Part shown: positions 55,240 to 64,000 of the stretch, one piece after another
How the letters are laid out: each line of letters opens with the position of its first letter
Position numbering within the stretch: the first letter of the stretch is position 1
Assembly (NCBI RefSeq): GCF_000424985.1
Contig: NZ_AUKX01000013.1
Coordinates: 1 to 64,000 of the forward strand
DNA: 64,000 bases
Origin: Arenibacter latericius DSM 15913
Lineage (GTDB): Bacteria; Bacteroidota; Bacteroidia; Flavobacteriales; Flavobacteriaceae
Direction of reading: 5' to 3'
Translations under genes and position numbers: made by a program
The notes under the pieces: model-generated
What the model saw: only the letters and a program-made list of their open reading frames with translations
Databases searched by the model: none
Told to the model about the DNA's origin: nothing

Positions 55240-56397
55240 ATGGTTTTCAGTTTTTTAGTACCTATTAAAGAAGAGGTATTAGACCAATGTGAGTTATTGC
55301 CTTCACAGTCCTTAGGGAGGCAGATTTTTAAACACACCTCAAAAGAGGGGCTTCCAGAATTGGCCAAAGCCAATGTGGCATTTTTAGGAGTAAACGAAAC
55401 AAGGAATGCTTTTGGGGAACCAAAGGAGGTCTTGGATTTATCGGGGATTAGAAATCAACTCTATGGCTTAATGATGGGGAATTGGAATACCAATATTGTA
55501 GATTTAGGGGATGTAAACCCTGGAGATACGGTAGAGGACACCTATTTTGTAGTGAAGGGAGTAGTGGCAGAGTTGATTGCTAAAGATATCATCCCAATCG
55601 TAATAGGAGCTTCACAAGATATTACTTATCCTACCTATAGAGCATTTGATGGACTCAAAAATATGGTTAATTTAGTATCCATAGATAGTAGGTTCGATTT
55701 TGGATTGGACGAGGATCAGATTTCTACACACTCCTATATGAGTAAGATTATAACCGATAAACCCAATAATCTTTTTAATTTTTCGAATATTGGGTATCAG
55801 AGTTATTTTAATACTCAGGAGGAAATAGATCTTATGGAGCGTTTATTCTTTGATTATTACCGGTTGGGTCAATTGATTAGTGATATTACATTGGCAGAGC
55901 CTGTGCTGAGAAATGCCCATATGGTAAGTTTGGATGCTCGTGCCGTACGAGCGTCGGAAATGGGGTCTTCTAGTAATTTTTCTCCAAATGGATTTACGGG
56001 AAGAGAAATATGTACCATTGCTAGATATGCGGGGATAAGCGATAATGTGTCGTTGTTTGGAGTGTATGAATGTGAGAACAACAGTCAATCATTTCAGCTC
56101 ATCTCTCAATTGATTTGGTATTTTATAGAGGGGCTTAATTTTAGAATTAAAGAAACACCGGATAGTAATAGTGATAATTTCACTAAGTATACTGTTCCTA
56201 CAGATAATGAGTCACTAATCTTTTATAAAAGTCAACTTACCGAAAGATGGTGGGTAGAGGTTCCTTCAATCATAACAGCGCATACTAAAACAAATTCAGT
56301 TGCGTTATTACCTTGCACGGAACTAGATTATTTAGAAGCATGTGATCAAAATATCCCCGAAAGGTGGTTTAAAGCATATAAAAAAGGCTTTAATTAA
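55240..56397 (+). CDS. Arginase/formimidoylglutamase-fold protein with degenerate metal site
   Basis: This 385-residue protein follows the ureohydrolase fold: GASQD at 123-127, SIDSRFD at 147-153 and SLDARAV at 230-236 line up with the GxDH, DAHxD and SxDxDxxDP metal motifs. Three of six ligands are replaced: Gln126 for His, Arg151 for His and Arg234 for Asp; Asp149, Asp153 and Asp232 remain. A two-manganese arginase reaction is therefore unlikely, and it is probably a pseudoenzyme or has a different role. Databases tend to name such proteins formimidoylglutamase by fold. Its gene is one base after topA and 115 bases before gldK. Confidence 0.8.
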   Translation: MVFSFLVPIKEEVLDQCELLPSQSLGRQIFKHTSKEGLPELAKANVAFLGVNETRNAFGEPKEVLDLSGIRNQLYGLMMGNWNTNIVDLGDVNPGDTVEDTYFVVKGVVAELIAKDIIPIVIGASQDITYPTYRAFDGLKNMVNLVSIDSRFDFGLDEDQISTHSYMSKIITDKPNNLFNFSNIGYQSYFNTQEEIDLMERLFFDYYRLGQLISDITLAEPVLRNAHMVSLDARAVRASEMGSSSNFSPNGFTGREICTIARYAGISDNVSLFGVYECENNSQSFQLISQLIWYFIEGLNFRIKETPDSNSDNFTKYTVPTDNESLIFYKSQLTERWWVEVPSIITAHTKTNSVALLPCTELDYLEACDQNIPERWFKAYKKGFN

Positions 56398-56512
56398 GAT
56401 AAATTTTTTATCGTATAAAGACGGTTTTGTACAATAAATTATTTAAAATGTAGTTTTAGAGAATAATACTAGTGTTTGTATTTATAATGATAATCGAAAT
56501 TTAACCAAACGT

Positions 56513-57901
56513 ATGAAGAAGCTATTGTTGTCATCTATAGCATTTGTTTTTTTACTCTCAAGTTGTGGGTCTGGAACAAAAGGAGAACTTGTAGGAGTTA
56601 AAGGAAAAAAATGGTATCCAGAAAAGCCTCACGGAATGGTATTGATTCCTCGTGGATCTTTTACTATGGGAAAAACTGAGGAAGATCAAGCAAAGATTCT
56701 CAATGCGCCAGCAAAAACTGTTACGGTAAGGTCGTTCTATATGGACGATACCGAAATAACGAATAGTGAATACCGCCAATTTGTAGAGTGGGTGAAAGAT
56801 TCTATTGTTCGAACTAAGCTTGCAATATTGGCAGACGAATTGGGGAAAGGTCCTGAAGATGGAGGGATAGGAGAATATGCATTTATGGATGCAGATACTT
56901 CTAGACTTTCTGTATATGATAAATATATGATGAACAGATATTCTGGACCTCAGGTAGATGACGTTGGAGAAAACGCATCTATGCAATCTTGGTATGAGGG
57001 AAGGGCGTTAAACAAGAAGCCAAAACTAATTTGGGACACTTCTAAATACCCTGATGAGTATTATGCCGAAATCATGATAGACTCCATGTATGTTTCAGAG
57101 GAGGAATCTTATAACGGTCAACGTCATATAGATGTTACCAAGTTAAAGTACAAGTACACTTGGATGGATATTGAGGCGGCAGCCAGAGCGAAAACGGGAA
57201 GTAGAAGAGACTTTATAAAGCAAGAGGAGTTAGAGATTTATCCGGATACAACCGTGTGGATCAGAGATTTCTCTTACTCTTATAATGAGCCCATGCACAA
57301 TGATTACTTTTGGCATGATGCGTATAGTGAGTACCCAGTAGTAGGGGTTACTTGGAAGCAGGCACAGGCCTTTTGTAACTGGAGGACCAAATTTAAGAAT
57401 GACGATCAAAAAAGCAGGGGCAAGCAGTTTGTTAACCGCTTTAGATTACCTACCGAAGCAGAATGGGAATATGCAGCAAGAGGTGGAATTGAAGGAGGAA
57501 CATACCCATGGGGTGGTCCTTATGTAATTAGTGATACAGGGTGCTTTATGGCTAACTTTAAACCACAACGTGGAGACTATGCAGCGGACCAGGCTTTATA
57601 TACTGTAGAGGCTAAATCTTTTGAGCCTAACGATTACAACTTGTATAATATGGCTGGTAACGTGTCTGAATGGACGAACAGTAGTTACGACCCAAATTCT
57701 TATGAGTATGTATCTACTATGAACCCTAATGCTGGTTCTGCCAATAACAACCGGAAAGTAATTCGCGGTGGATCTTGGAAAGATGTGGCTTACTTCTTAC
57801 AGGTGAGTACCAGAGATTATGAATACCAAGACTCAGCACGTAGCTATATTGGCTTTAGAACGGTGCAAGACTATATGGGCGAAGAAGATACAACGAGATA
57901 A
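56513..57901 (+). CDS. gldK: Gliding motility/T9SS lipoprotein GldK
   Basis: The 462-residue lipoprotein (LSSC, Cys18) has a formylglycine-generating-enzyme-like fold: MVLIPRGSFTMG at 43-54, MDDTEITNSEYRQF, RLPTEAEWEYAARGG near 315, NMAGNVSEWTNS and VIRGGSW. GldK forms, with GldN, the periplasmic ring under the outer membrane of the type IX secretion system. A long insert (about 110-250) splits the FGE core, as usual for GldK. It is the first gene of the gldKLMN operon. Confidence 0.96.
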   Translation: MKKLLLSSIAFVFLLSSCGSGTKGELVGVKGKKWYPEKPHGMVLIPRGSFTMGKTEEDQAKILNAPAKTVTVRSFYMDDTEITNSEYRQFVEWVKDSIVRTKLAILADELGKGPEDGGIGEYAFMDADTSRLSVYDKYMMNRYSGPQVDDVGENASMQSWYEGRALNKKPKLIWDTSKYPDEYYAEIMIDSMYVSEEESYNGQRHIDVTKLKYKYTWMDIEAAARAKTGSRRDFIKQEELEIYPDTTVWIRDFSYSYNEPMHNDYFWHDAYSEYPVVGVTWKQAQAFCNWRTKFKNDDQKSRGKQFVNRFRLPTEAEWEYAARGGIEGGTYPWGGPYVISDTGCFMANFKPQRGDYAADQALYTVEAKSFEPNDYNLYNMAGNVSEWTNSSYDPNSYEYVSTMNPNAGSANNNRKVIRGGSWKDVAYFLQVSTRDYEYQDSARSYIGFRTVQDYMGEEDTTR

Positions 57902-57988
57902 TCTAATGTATAAAGGTGCATTTGCACTTTAAAAATAACAACCAAAACCAAATACTTATTATTAATTTATTTATTTAAATCTTGAATT

Positions 57989-58645
57989 ATGGCACAATCA
58001 AAATCAACAAAAAAATTATTTCAAATGGCCTATGGCCTGGGAGCATCTATAGTTATTATAGGGGCCTTATTTAAAATTCTTCACTGGCAGTTTGGTCCTT
58101 TAACAGGAGGGTTGCTCTTGGCAATTGGTCTTATTACAGAAGCTTTAATTTTCGCTATTAGTGCATTTGAGCCTGTAGATGACGATGTAGATTGGTCTTT
58201 AGTGTATCCTGAATTAAACGGGGGTGAGACTTCTAGAAAATCTAATGCTGTAGTTGAAAACGAGGTTAAGGAGGCAGAAGTGTCCTTATCTAGAAAACTA
58301 GATGAGCTTTTAAAAGAAGCTGGTGTAGATGCAAATCTTATGCAGAGTCTTGGATCTAGTATCAAGAATTTTGAAGGAGCAGCTAAAGGTATCGCACCTA
58401 CAGTAGATGCTATGGAGTCTACCAGGAAATATTCTGATGAGATGATACAAGCAGCAGCTCAAATGGAATCTTTAAATAGCCTTTACAAAGTTCAGTTAGA
58501 AAGTGCAAGCAGACAGGCTTCTATTAATGAAGAAGTAGTTCAGAACTCTAGTGCTTTAAAAGAGCAGATGCAATCATTGGCTACAAACCTTTCTTCTTTA
58601 AATGGAGTGTATGGAGGTATGTTGTCTGCAATGAATAGAAACTAA
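57989..58645 (+). CDS. gldL: Gliding motor membrane protein GldL
   Basis: This 218-residue protein has two membrane helices (about 13-33 and 37-58) carrying Lys29 in ALFKILHW and Glu51 in LITEALIF, which correspond to the charged residues implicated in proton-driven work of the GldLM motor. A cytoplasmic helical tail follows. GldL and GldM make the inner-membrane motor for gliding and type IX secretion. Confidence 0.96.
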   Translation: MAQSKSTKKLFQMAYGLGASIVIIGALFKILHWQFGPLTGGLLLAIGLITEALIFAISAFEPVDDDVDWSLVYPELNGGETSRKSNAVVENEVKEAEVSLSRKLDELLKEAGVDANLMQSLGSSIKNFEGAAKGIAPTVDAMESTRKYSDEMIQAAAQMESLNSLYKVQLESASRQASINEEVVQNSSALKEQMQSLATNLSSLNGVYGGMLSAMNRN

Positions 58646-58702
58646 TTAGTTGTCTTATGATAACCAATCCCAAATCAATTAATAATAAAAACTAATTAGA
58701 AA

Positions 58703-60271
58703 ATGGCAGGAGGAAAAGAAACACCACGTCAGAAGATGATCAACCTAATGTATTTGATCTTCATCGCGATGTTGGCCCTAAATATGGGAAAAGAAGTGCT
58801 ATCGGCTTTCGGTCTTATGAACGAAAAGTTAGAAGCTTCTAACGTAAAGACTACAGAAAATAACCTAGCTTTTTTAAGTGGTCTTGAAACTAAAGCGTCT
58901 GAAAACAATGAGAAATTTGGACCTCTTTTGGCAGATGCAAAGAAAATTAAAGAATTATCCGAAGAGTATTATTCCTATTTAGAAGGTATTAAGAAGGATA
59001 TGATGGCTAATGTTAAGGATCCACAGGACTACCAAGTAATGGATATGACCGATTATTTGGATCAACGATTCTTTAAAGGAGGAAAGGTTAGTCCAGAAGG
59101 AAAAGAATTCTTGGATAAACTAATAGACTATCGCACCCAAATTTCAGCTGTGATGCCTGAAGAGCTTGATGCAGTAAAATCTTCAGTGCAAACTAGGTTT
59201 GAAACTGGTGATGAAAATGGGATGGTAGAAAAACGTGATGGTACTAAGCAAGATTGGTTAAGCTACAACTTTGAGGGATATCCATTAATTGCGTCTTATA
59301 CGAAGTTAACCGCCCTTCAGGCAGATATTAAGTCTACAGAGGAGGATGCTTTAAAAGCTATGTTGCAAGGGCAATTAAGTAGTGAAGTTTCTATGACCAA
59401 CTACACCACCTTATTAGAGCAAGAGAAATCTGCTTTTTATGCTGGAGAAAAATTTGCAGGAAATATTGTGTTAGGTCGTAAAGATGCTAGTACTAAACCT
59501 AATGAGGTAAACCTAACTTTAGACGGAAGAAAACTGAACGAAGGTACAGATTACGTTATAGAAGACGGTAAGGTCAGATTAACGATAAGTGCTGGTAATG
59601 CTGGTGACCATAAAATTGAAGGTAACTTGGTATTTATACAAGATGGAGAGCGTACAGAAGTGCCGGTATCCTCTACATTTGCTACAATTACCAAACCTAA
59701 TGCAGCTGTAATTTCTGCAGATAAGATGAATGTGGTTTATCGTGGAGTAGCTAACCCTATTACGATTTCTATTCCTGGAATTCCAGATAATAATGTAAAT
59801 GCGTCTGCACCTGGTCTTTCTAAGCGTGGTGGAAGTAAGTATGTTATGAACCCAGGAACGGGAAGAACGGTTTCCATTTCTGCTTCTGGTAAATTACCAG
59901 ATGGTCAAACGGTAAGTTCTTCTACGGAGTTTAGAATTAAGGATATTCCAAGACCTTCAGGATCTATTAGAGGGGAAACTGGAAGTGCAAGAATGGGGAA
60001 ACAAAACCTAGAGATTTCTACTGTAGGTGCCCTATTAGAAGACTTTGATTTTGATTTAAATATTGGTGTTAGTGGCTTTAAATTTAAAGTTCCAGGACAG
60101 CCAACTGTTAGTGTAAGAGGTAATAAATTAGATAGTAGAGCTAAATCTGCTCTTAACAGAGCAAGTCGTGGAGATGCTGTTCAGATATTCGATATTGAAG
60201 CTTATATTACAAACAACAAAAGCTATAAGCTTCCAAAAGTTTCTCCAGTTGTAGTGGAGATTACAAATTAG
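58703..60271 (+). CDS. gldM: Gliding motor periplasmic protein GldM
   Basis: The 522-residue protein starts GGKETPRQKMINLMYLIFIA, a single membrane helix (about 12-30) that enters the GldL ring, followed by a long periplasmic part with successive domains ending KVSPVVVEITN. It transmits motor torque to the GldKN ring. It starts 57 bases after gldL; a hairpin lies between it and gldN. Confidence 0.97.
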   Translation: MAGGKETPRQKMINLMYLIFIAMLALNMGKEVLSAFGLMNEKLEASNVKTTENNLAFLSGLETKASENNEKFGPLLADAKKIKELSEEYYSYLEGIKKDMMANVKDPQDYQVMDMTDYLDQRFFKGGKVSPEGKEFLDKLIDYRTQISAVMPEELDAVKSSVQTRFETGDENGMVEKRDGTKQDWLSYNFEGYPLIASYTKLTALQADIKSTEEDALKAMLQGQLSSEVSMTNYTTLLEQEKSAFYAGEKFAGNIVLGRKDASTKPNEVNLTLDGRKLNEGTDYVIEDGKVRLTISAGNAGDHKIEGNLVFIQDGERTEVPVSSTFATITKPNAAVISADKMNVVYRGVANPITISIPGIPDNNVNASAPGLSKRGGSKYVMNPGTGRTVSISASGKLPDGQTVSSSTEFRIKDIPRPSGSIRGETGSARMGKQNLEISTVGALLEDFDFDLNIGVSGFKFKVPGQPTVSVRGNKLDSRAKSALNRASRGDAVQIFDIEAYITNNKSYKLPKVSPVVVEITN

Positions 60272-60284
60272 TAAATGATGAAAT

Positions 60285-60328
60285 TTACCATGACAGAAGG
60301 CTTTAGTTTAGCCGTCTGTCATTGGTAA
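60285..60328 (+). promoter_or_regulatory. Hairpin between gldM and gldN
   Basis: TTACCATGACAGAAGGC (60285-60301) pairs with GCCGTCTGTCATTGGTAA (60311-60328) around a 9-base loop, with one mismatch and one bulge. No T-tract follows, so it is not an ordinary terminator; it may stabilise or process the operon mRNA or partly attenuate gldN. Confidence 0.6.
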
Positions 60329-60381
60329 TTAATAGCTGCCGTTAGGTAGTCTAAGTTTTTAATACAATAAATTTAATATAG

Positions 60382-61284
60382 ATGAATTGGAAAAATGTTT
60401 TGTTAATTGGAGCTGTATCGCTGCTTCCCCTATCTATTTGCGGCCAAGCAAATATTCTGAATGCTAAGAAGCCAGAGGAGATAGGTAAGAAAACAGCAGC
60501 ACAGAAAGCATTGGATAATGACGCCCCATTGCCATATGGCTATGTAGACGATAGGGATATCCTTTGGTCTAAAACAGTTTGGGAGGTAATTGACCTAGAT
60601 GAACGCGTTAATTTTCCGCTTTATTATCCTTTAGATACCATAGATATTGGTCCGGATAGAAGGTCTTTATATGATGTTTTGATTAAAAACATTAAAAACG
60701 GAAGACTTAAAGATATCTATGTTGATTCTTATTTTACGGAAAAAAGAAACTTTAGTGACTTAGAAGCTACTTTAAAGAAAAGCGACACTTTAGATCTTGG
60801 TTATCAGCAATTAAATGCAGGAGAGCCTATTTCTCCTGAGTATATTAACCAAAGAACTCTTGTTGCGGCTGATTTGGAGGAATACCTTATTAAAGGAATG
60901 TGGTATTTTGATAAAAGATTAGGGGAACTTAAATACAGGCTATTAGGAATAGCTCCTGTGGCTCCGGACGTTAACTTTATAGACGACGAATCTATGGACC
61001 CGGCCGACGCAAAAGTAGCCTTGTTTTGGGTGTGGTACCCAAGTGCTAGACAAATTCTACACGAAGCAAAGGTTTTTAACCAACGTAATTCTGCACAGCC
61101 AATTTCATTTGATATGCTATTGAACGCAAGACGTTTCAATGCTACCATTTACAAGGAAGATAATGTGCACGGAGATCGTGAAATTAAAGACTATATTACC
61201 GATAATGCCCTGTTTCAATTACTTGAAGCTAAGCGTATAAAGGAAGTTATAAGAGACAGAGAGCAAGACATGTGGGCCTATTAG
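60382..61284 (+). CDS. gldN: Gliding motility/T9SS protein GldN
   Basis: The 300-residue protein has a signal peptide (to about residue 22) and the GldN/PorN core with YVDDRDILWSKTVWEVIDLDE near 53-73 and FWVWYPSARQILHEA near 215-230. It partners GldK in the periplasmic ring of the type IX system. It is the last gene of gldKLMN and is followed by a terminator. Confidence 0.96.
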   Translation: MNWKNVLLIGAVSLLPLSICGQANILNAKKPEEIGKKTAAQKALDNDAPLPYGYVDDRDILWSKTVWEVIDLDERVNFPLYYPLDTIDIGPDRRSLYDVLIKNIKNGRLKDIYVDSYFTEKRNFSDLEATLKKSDTLDLGYQQLNAGEPISPEYINQRTLVAADLEEYLIKGMWYFDKRLGELKYRLLGIAPVAPDVNFIDDESMDPADAKVALFWVWYPSARQILHEAKVFNQRNSAQPISFDMLLNARRFNATIYKEDNVHGDREIKDYITDNALFQLLEAKRIKEVIRDREQDMWAY

Positions 61285-61314
61285 CCTAAAATATATCCAA
61301 TTCATACATCTATT

Positions 61315-61350
61315 AAAGTGCTGCATCGTAAGATGTGGCACTTTTTTTAT
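61315..61350 (+). terminator. Terminator of the gldKLMN operon
   Basis: AAAGTGCTGCATC (61315-61327) pairs, with two G-T pairs, with GATGTGGCACTTT (61332-61344) around GTAA, followed by a T-run. Confidence 0.88.
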
Positions 61351-61417
61351 GCGCCTCATTGTGGATTAATTTGCTGTACGTGATACAGAATTAAAATTCC
61401 TTCTCTACTTTTACAGC

Positions 61418-62464
61418 ATGGTAGATTATATAGTAGTGGGCATGGGGCTCGCAGGTATTTCTTTTTGTGAAGTCCTTAAAAAAAATAAAAGATCGTTTAT
61501 AGCAATAAGTGACGATTCCCAGGTTTCTTCGGTGGTTGCAGGCGGCTTATACAATCCTGTTATCTTAAAACGTTTTTCCCTCGCTTGGAATGCCAAAGAG
61601 CAGATGGAAAGTGCTATTCCTTTTTATAAGGAAATAGAGGAGCGATTAAAAAGAAGATTGCTATATAAAATTCCAGTTCTAAGGAGATTTACTTCTATAG
61701 AAGAACAAAATTTGTGGTTTGAAGCTGCAGATAAACCTAATTTAAAGCCCTTTCTTTCGCCTGATTTAAAATTTAATACTAATGAGCATATAGAAGCGCC
61801 CTTTGGATATGGAGAGGTGTTAGGTACAGGAAGGTTAGATACTGCTGTACTGGTAGAGGCTTATGCAGCTAATCTACGTGAGAAGAAGTTATTATTATCC
61901 GAAACCTTCAACTTTAACGAGCTTAGAGTTTTTGATTCCCATATAGAATACAAGTCCATTAGTGCCAAACAAATTGTATTTGCTACTGGTTTTGGCTTAA
62001 GAGAGAATCCCTATTTTAACTATTTGCCTCTTAACGGGACCAAGGGGGAGCTATTAACAATTAAAGCACCGTTGTTAAAAGAACCTAATGTGATTAAATC
62101 TTCGGTATTTATTATCCCAAAGGAAAAAGACCTTTATCGGGTAGGGGCTACTTATAATAGGGAAGACAAGACCAATTTAGCTACAGATGGAGCTAGAGAA
62201 GAGTTGCTTAAAAAGCTAGATAGTTTTCTTAAGTGTCCTTATGAAGTGGTAGATCAAGTTGCCGGTGTGCGACCTACTGTTAAAGATAGAAAGCCATTAA
62301 TTGGAAGGCACCCCCGGTATCCTCGTTTGTATTCTTTAAATGGTTTTGGTTCTAGAGGAGTTATGTTAGCACCAACTGCAGCTCAACAACTTTTTGATTT
62401 GGTAGAGAATAATAAGTCCTTAAATAAGGAAATAGATATTTCCCGTTTTCCCTATAGTAATTAA
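61418..62464 (+). CDS. FAD-dependent oxidoreductase (DAO/DadA-like)
   Basis: The 348-residue protein has the FAD-binding Rossmann start DYIVVGMGLAGISFCEVL (GxGxxG at 8-13), a middle region with GGLYNPVILKRFSLAWN and a late GVRPTVKDRKPLIG and NGFGSRGVMLAP, as in D-amino-acid-oxidase-type flavoenzymes. It probably oxidises an amine or amino acid in the cytoplasm; the substrate cannot be read. Its stop overlaps the convergent DUF983 gene by 4 bases. Confidence 0.85.
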   Translation: MVDYIVVGMGLAGISFCEVLKKNKRSFIAISDDSQVSSVVAGGLYNPVILKRFSLAWNAKEQMESAIPFYKEIEERLKRRLLYKIPVLRRFTSIEEQNLWFEAADKPNLKPFLSPDLKFNTNEHIEAPFGYGEVLGTGRLDTAVLVEAYAANLREKKLLLSETFNFNELRVFDSHIEYKSISAKQIVFATGFGLRENPYFNYLPLNGTKGELLTIKAPLLKEPNVIKSSVFIIPKEKDLYRVGATYNREDKTNLATDGAREELLKKLDSFLKCPYEVVDQVAGVRPTVKDRKPLIGRHPRYPRLYSLNGFGSRGVMLAPTAAQQLFDLVENNKSLNKEIDISRFPYSN

Positions 62465-62856
62465 GAGGTTTTTTTTGCAGCATTGGGGTCGTAGTGCACA
62501 AAGAAATTAATCCAAATATTTCTAGATACCCTAATTATAAATGGCATAAATACCACTAGTGTTAAGGTGATAGCTATAAATGTATTGATTAAAGTGGTTT
62601 GAAAAATTAAAAATGCTATAACGAAAGCGGCTACTCCAAAAGCTACTCCCACCGCATAACTAACATACATTGCACCAAAAAAGAAAGAGGGTTCAATTTT
62701 ATATTTAGTTCCGCAATGCGAACATTGCTCGTGCATTTTAAAAATGTTTAACATGTTATAGGGGTTCTTATCCTTATACATGCTCTCTTCGTGACATTTA
62801 GGACAAGTTCCTGTTAAAATACTATAGAGTTTGGTTCCTTTTTTTAACATTTGCAA
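62461..62856 (-). CDS. DUF983 zinc-ribbon membrane protein
   Basis: This 131-residue protein has two CxxC pairs, TCPKCHE (Cys18 and Cys21) and CSHCGTKY (Cys45 and Cys48), forming a zinc ribbon, then two membrane helices (about 58-80 and 88-112). DUF983 proteins have no firm function. A start at the ATG at 62850 (MLKKGTKL) is equally likely. The gene is divergent from the ABC-F gene. Confidence 0.85.
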   Translation of the reverse strand: MQMLKKGTKLYSILTGTCPKCHEESMYKDKNPYNMLNIFKMHEQCSHCGTKYKIEPSFFFGAMYVSYAVGVAFGVAAFVIAFLIFQTTLINTFIAITLTLVVFMPFIIRVSRNIWINFFVHYDPNAAKKTS

Positions 62857-62915
62857 AAGTTTATGCGAACTTACAATTTTTGTACATTATTTCATTCTGA
62901 AAATCAACACAAATT

Positions 62916-64000
62916 ATGCTGAATATCCATAACCTCTCTGTTTCTTTTGGAGGGGAATATTTATTTGAAGAAATATCTTTCCGATTGAATTCTGGGGATA
63001 GGGTAGGGCTTATTGGTAAAAACGGAGCTGGAAAGTCTACCCTCTTAAAAATTCTATCCAAAGATATGCCTGTGGATTCGGGGACAATAGCTGCAGATAA
63101 AGATCTTAAAATGGGTTTTCTGCGTCAGGATATTGATTTTGAGCAGGGAAGAACCGTAATGGAAGAGTCTTACCAAGCATTTGTAGAGATAAAGGAACTG
63201 GAATTAAAATTGGATGAGATTAATCATCAGCTAGCGGAACGTACCGATTATGAATCTGAAAGTTACAGTCAGCTCATTGTAGATTTAAATGACGTTACCC
63301 ATCATTTCGAAATCTTAGGGGGTTATAACTATGAGGGGGAGACAGAGAAAGTATTATTAGGCCTTGGTTTTAAGCGTGAGGATTTTGATAAAAAGACAGA
63401 AACTTTTTCGGGTGGATGGCGTATGAGGATTGAGCTAGCAAAATTGCTTTTACAGAACAATGATGTATTGCTGCTGGATGAGCCTACCAACCACTTGGAT
63501 ATAGAATCTATAATTTGGTTAGAGAACTTCTTAAAAAATTATTCTGGTGCAGTAATGATTGTATCTCACGATAAGATGTTCTTAGACAATGTTACTAACC
63601 GAACTATTGAAATATCCCTAGGAAGGATTTATGATTATAGTAAGCCTTATTCTGAATACTTGGTATTGCGGAGCGAGATGATGCAGCAGCAATTAAATGC
63701 GCAAAAAAACCAGGAGAAGGAGATTCAGCAGGCAGAGCGCTTAATAGAAAAATTTAGGGCAAAATCTACAAAAGCCTCCATGGCGCAATCCTTGATTAAG
63801 AAATTGGATAGAATGGAGCGTATAGAGGTAGATGAGGATGATAATAGTGTGATGAACCTTAGGTTTCAGGTATCCGTTACCCCAGGAAAGGTTGTTGTAG
63901 AAATGGAGGGGCTAAGTAAAAGCTATGGGGATAACCAGGTGCTAAAAGATATAGACCTGTTGATAGAAAGAGATAGCAAAACTGCCTTTGTTGGTCAAAA
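62916..64000 (+). CDS. ABC-F family ATPase (partial, runs off the right edge)
   Basis: The visible 361 residues start MLNIHNLSVSFGGEYLF and contain the first ATPase domain: Walker A GKNGAGKST, signature FSGGWRMRIELAKL and Walker B LLLDEPTNHLD followed by a His-switch VSHDKMFLD. A charged P-site linker rich in Glu, Lys and Gln follows, then the second domain begins at GLSKSYGDNQVL. ABC-F proteins bind ribosomes and rescue or regulate translation; they have no membrane helices. The exact subfamily (EttA, Uup or other) cannot be set from this part. Confidence 0.93.
   Translation, partial: MLNIHNLSVSFGGEYLFEEISFRLNSGDRVGLIGKNGAGKSTLLKILSKDMPVDSGTIAADKDLKMGFLRQDIDFEQGRTVMEESYQAFVEIKELELKLDEINHQLAERTDYESESYSQLIVDLNDVTHHFEILGGYNYEGETEKVLLGLGFKREDFDKKTETFSGGWRMRIELAKLLLQNNDVLLLDEPTNHLDIESIIWLENFLKNYSGAVMIVSHDKMFLDNVTNRTIEISLGRIYDYSKPYSEYLVLRSEMMQQQLNAQKNQEKEIQQAERLIEKFRAKSTKASMAQSLIKKLDRMERIEVDEDDNSVMNLRFQVSVTPGKVVVEMEGLSKSYGDNQVLKDIDLLIERDSKTAFVGQ

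Overview
The window is chromosomal DNA of a gliding, probably marine member of the Flavobacteriaceae (Bacteroidota). The evidence is a gldKLMN gliding/type IX secretion operon, a GYDIA-type GHMP kinase beside a class II HMG-CoA reductase, an HYC_CC_PP protein with a TonB-dependent receptor, AT-rich DNA with almost no Shine-Dalgarno sites, and repeated Bacteroidota-type -7 boxes (TAnnTTTG). Most of it is core genome. The accessory signals sit in the first 5.3 kb.

Layout. 1-232: start of an IS982-family transposase running off the left edge. 330-4986 (minus): arsenosugar-type cluster of rhodanese, CofC-like transferase, purine nucleoside phosphorylase, ArsM, a frameshifted DUF547 protein and a family 2 glycosyltransferase; the usual radical SAM partner ArsS is not in the window. 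5107-5277: remnant of a second transposase with a tandem repeat. 5523-5595: tRNA-Phe. 5698-13438 (plus): coaX, an outer membrane protein, a TPR protein, lptC, a small membrane protein, a CNNM/CBS protein and a PpiD-like isomerase. 13569-15835 (minus): mevalonate-type genes. 16038-21896 (plus): a DPP4-like peptidase and two POT peptide transporters. 21900-26789 (minus): comEC, an NlpC/P60 lipoprotein, lpxB, a small membrane protein and surE. 27129-29330 (plus): tail-specific protease. 29395-32937 (minus): SelO, a small acetyltransferase, a thioredoxin-like protein, MsrA and MsrB. 33114-33926 (plus): anchored nuclease.

33923-41116 (minus): purH-mreBCD-mrdA-rodA, the cell elongation operon. 41208-41687 (minus): GAF protein resembling free methionine sulfoxide reductase. 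41844-44991 (plus): HYC_CC_PP protein, TonB-dependent receptor and CxxC metal-binding protein, probably a metal uptake unit. 45110-47129 (minus): groES-groEL. 47276-51852 (minus): miaB, a sigma-54-type activator, lptE, a TPR-like protein and secG. 52199-56397 (plus): Cys-rich lipoprotein, topA and an arginase-fold protein that has lost metal ligands. 56513-61284 (plus): gldKLMN. 61418-64000: FAD oxidoreductase, DUF983 protein and the start of an ABC-F ATPase.

The most unusual points are the arsenosugar cluster bounded by mobile DNA and carrying a one-base frameshift; the arginase-like pseudoenzyme between topA and gldK; the hairpin between gldM and gldN; the clustering of SelO with methionine sulfoxide repair genes; and the three-gene metal cassette. 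I found no clearly new multi-gene system such as a defence island, CRISPR array or prophage.
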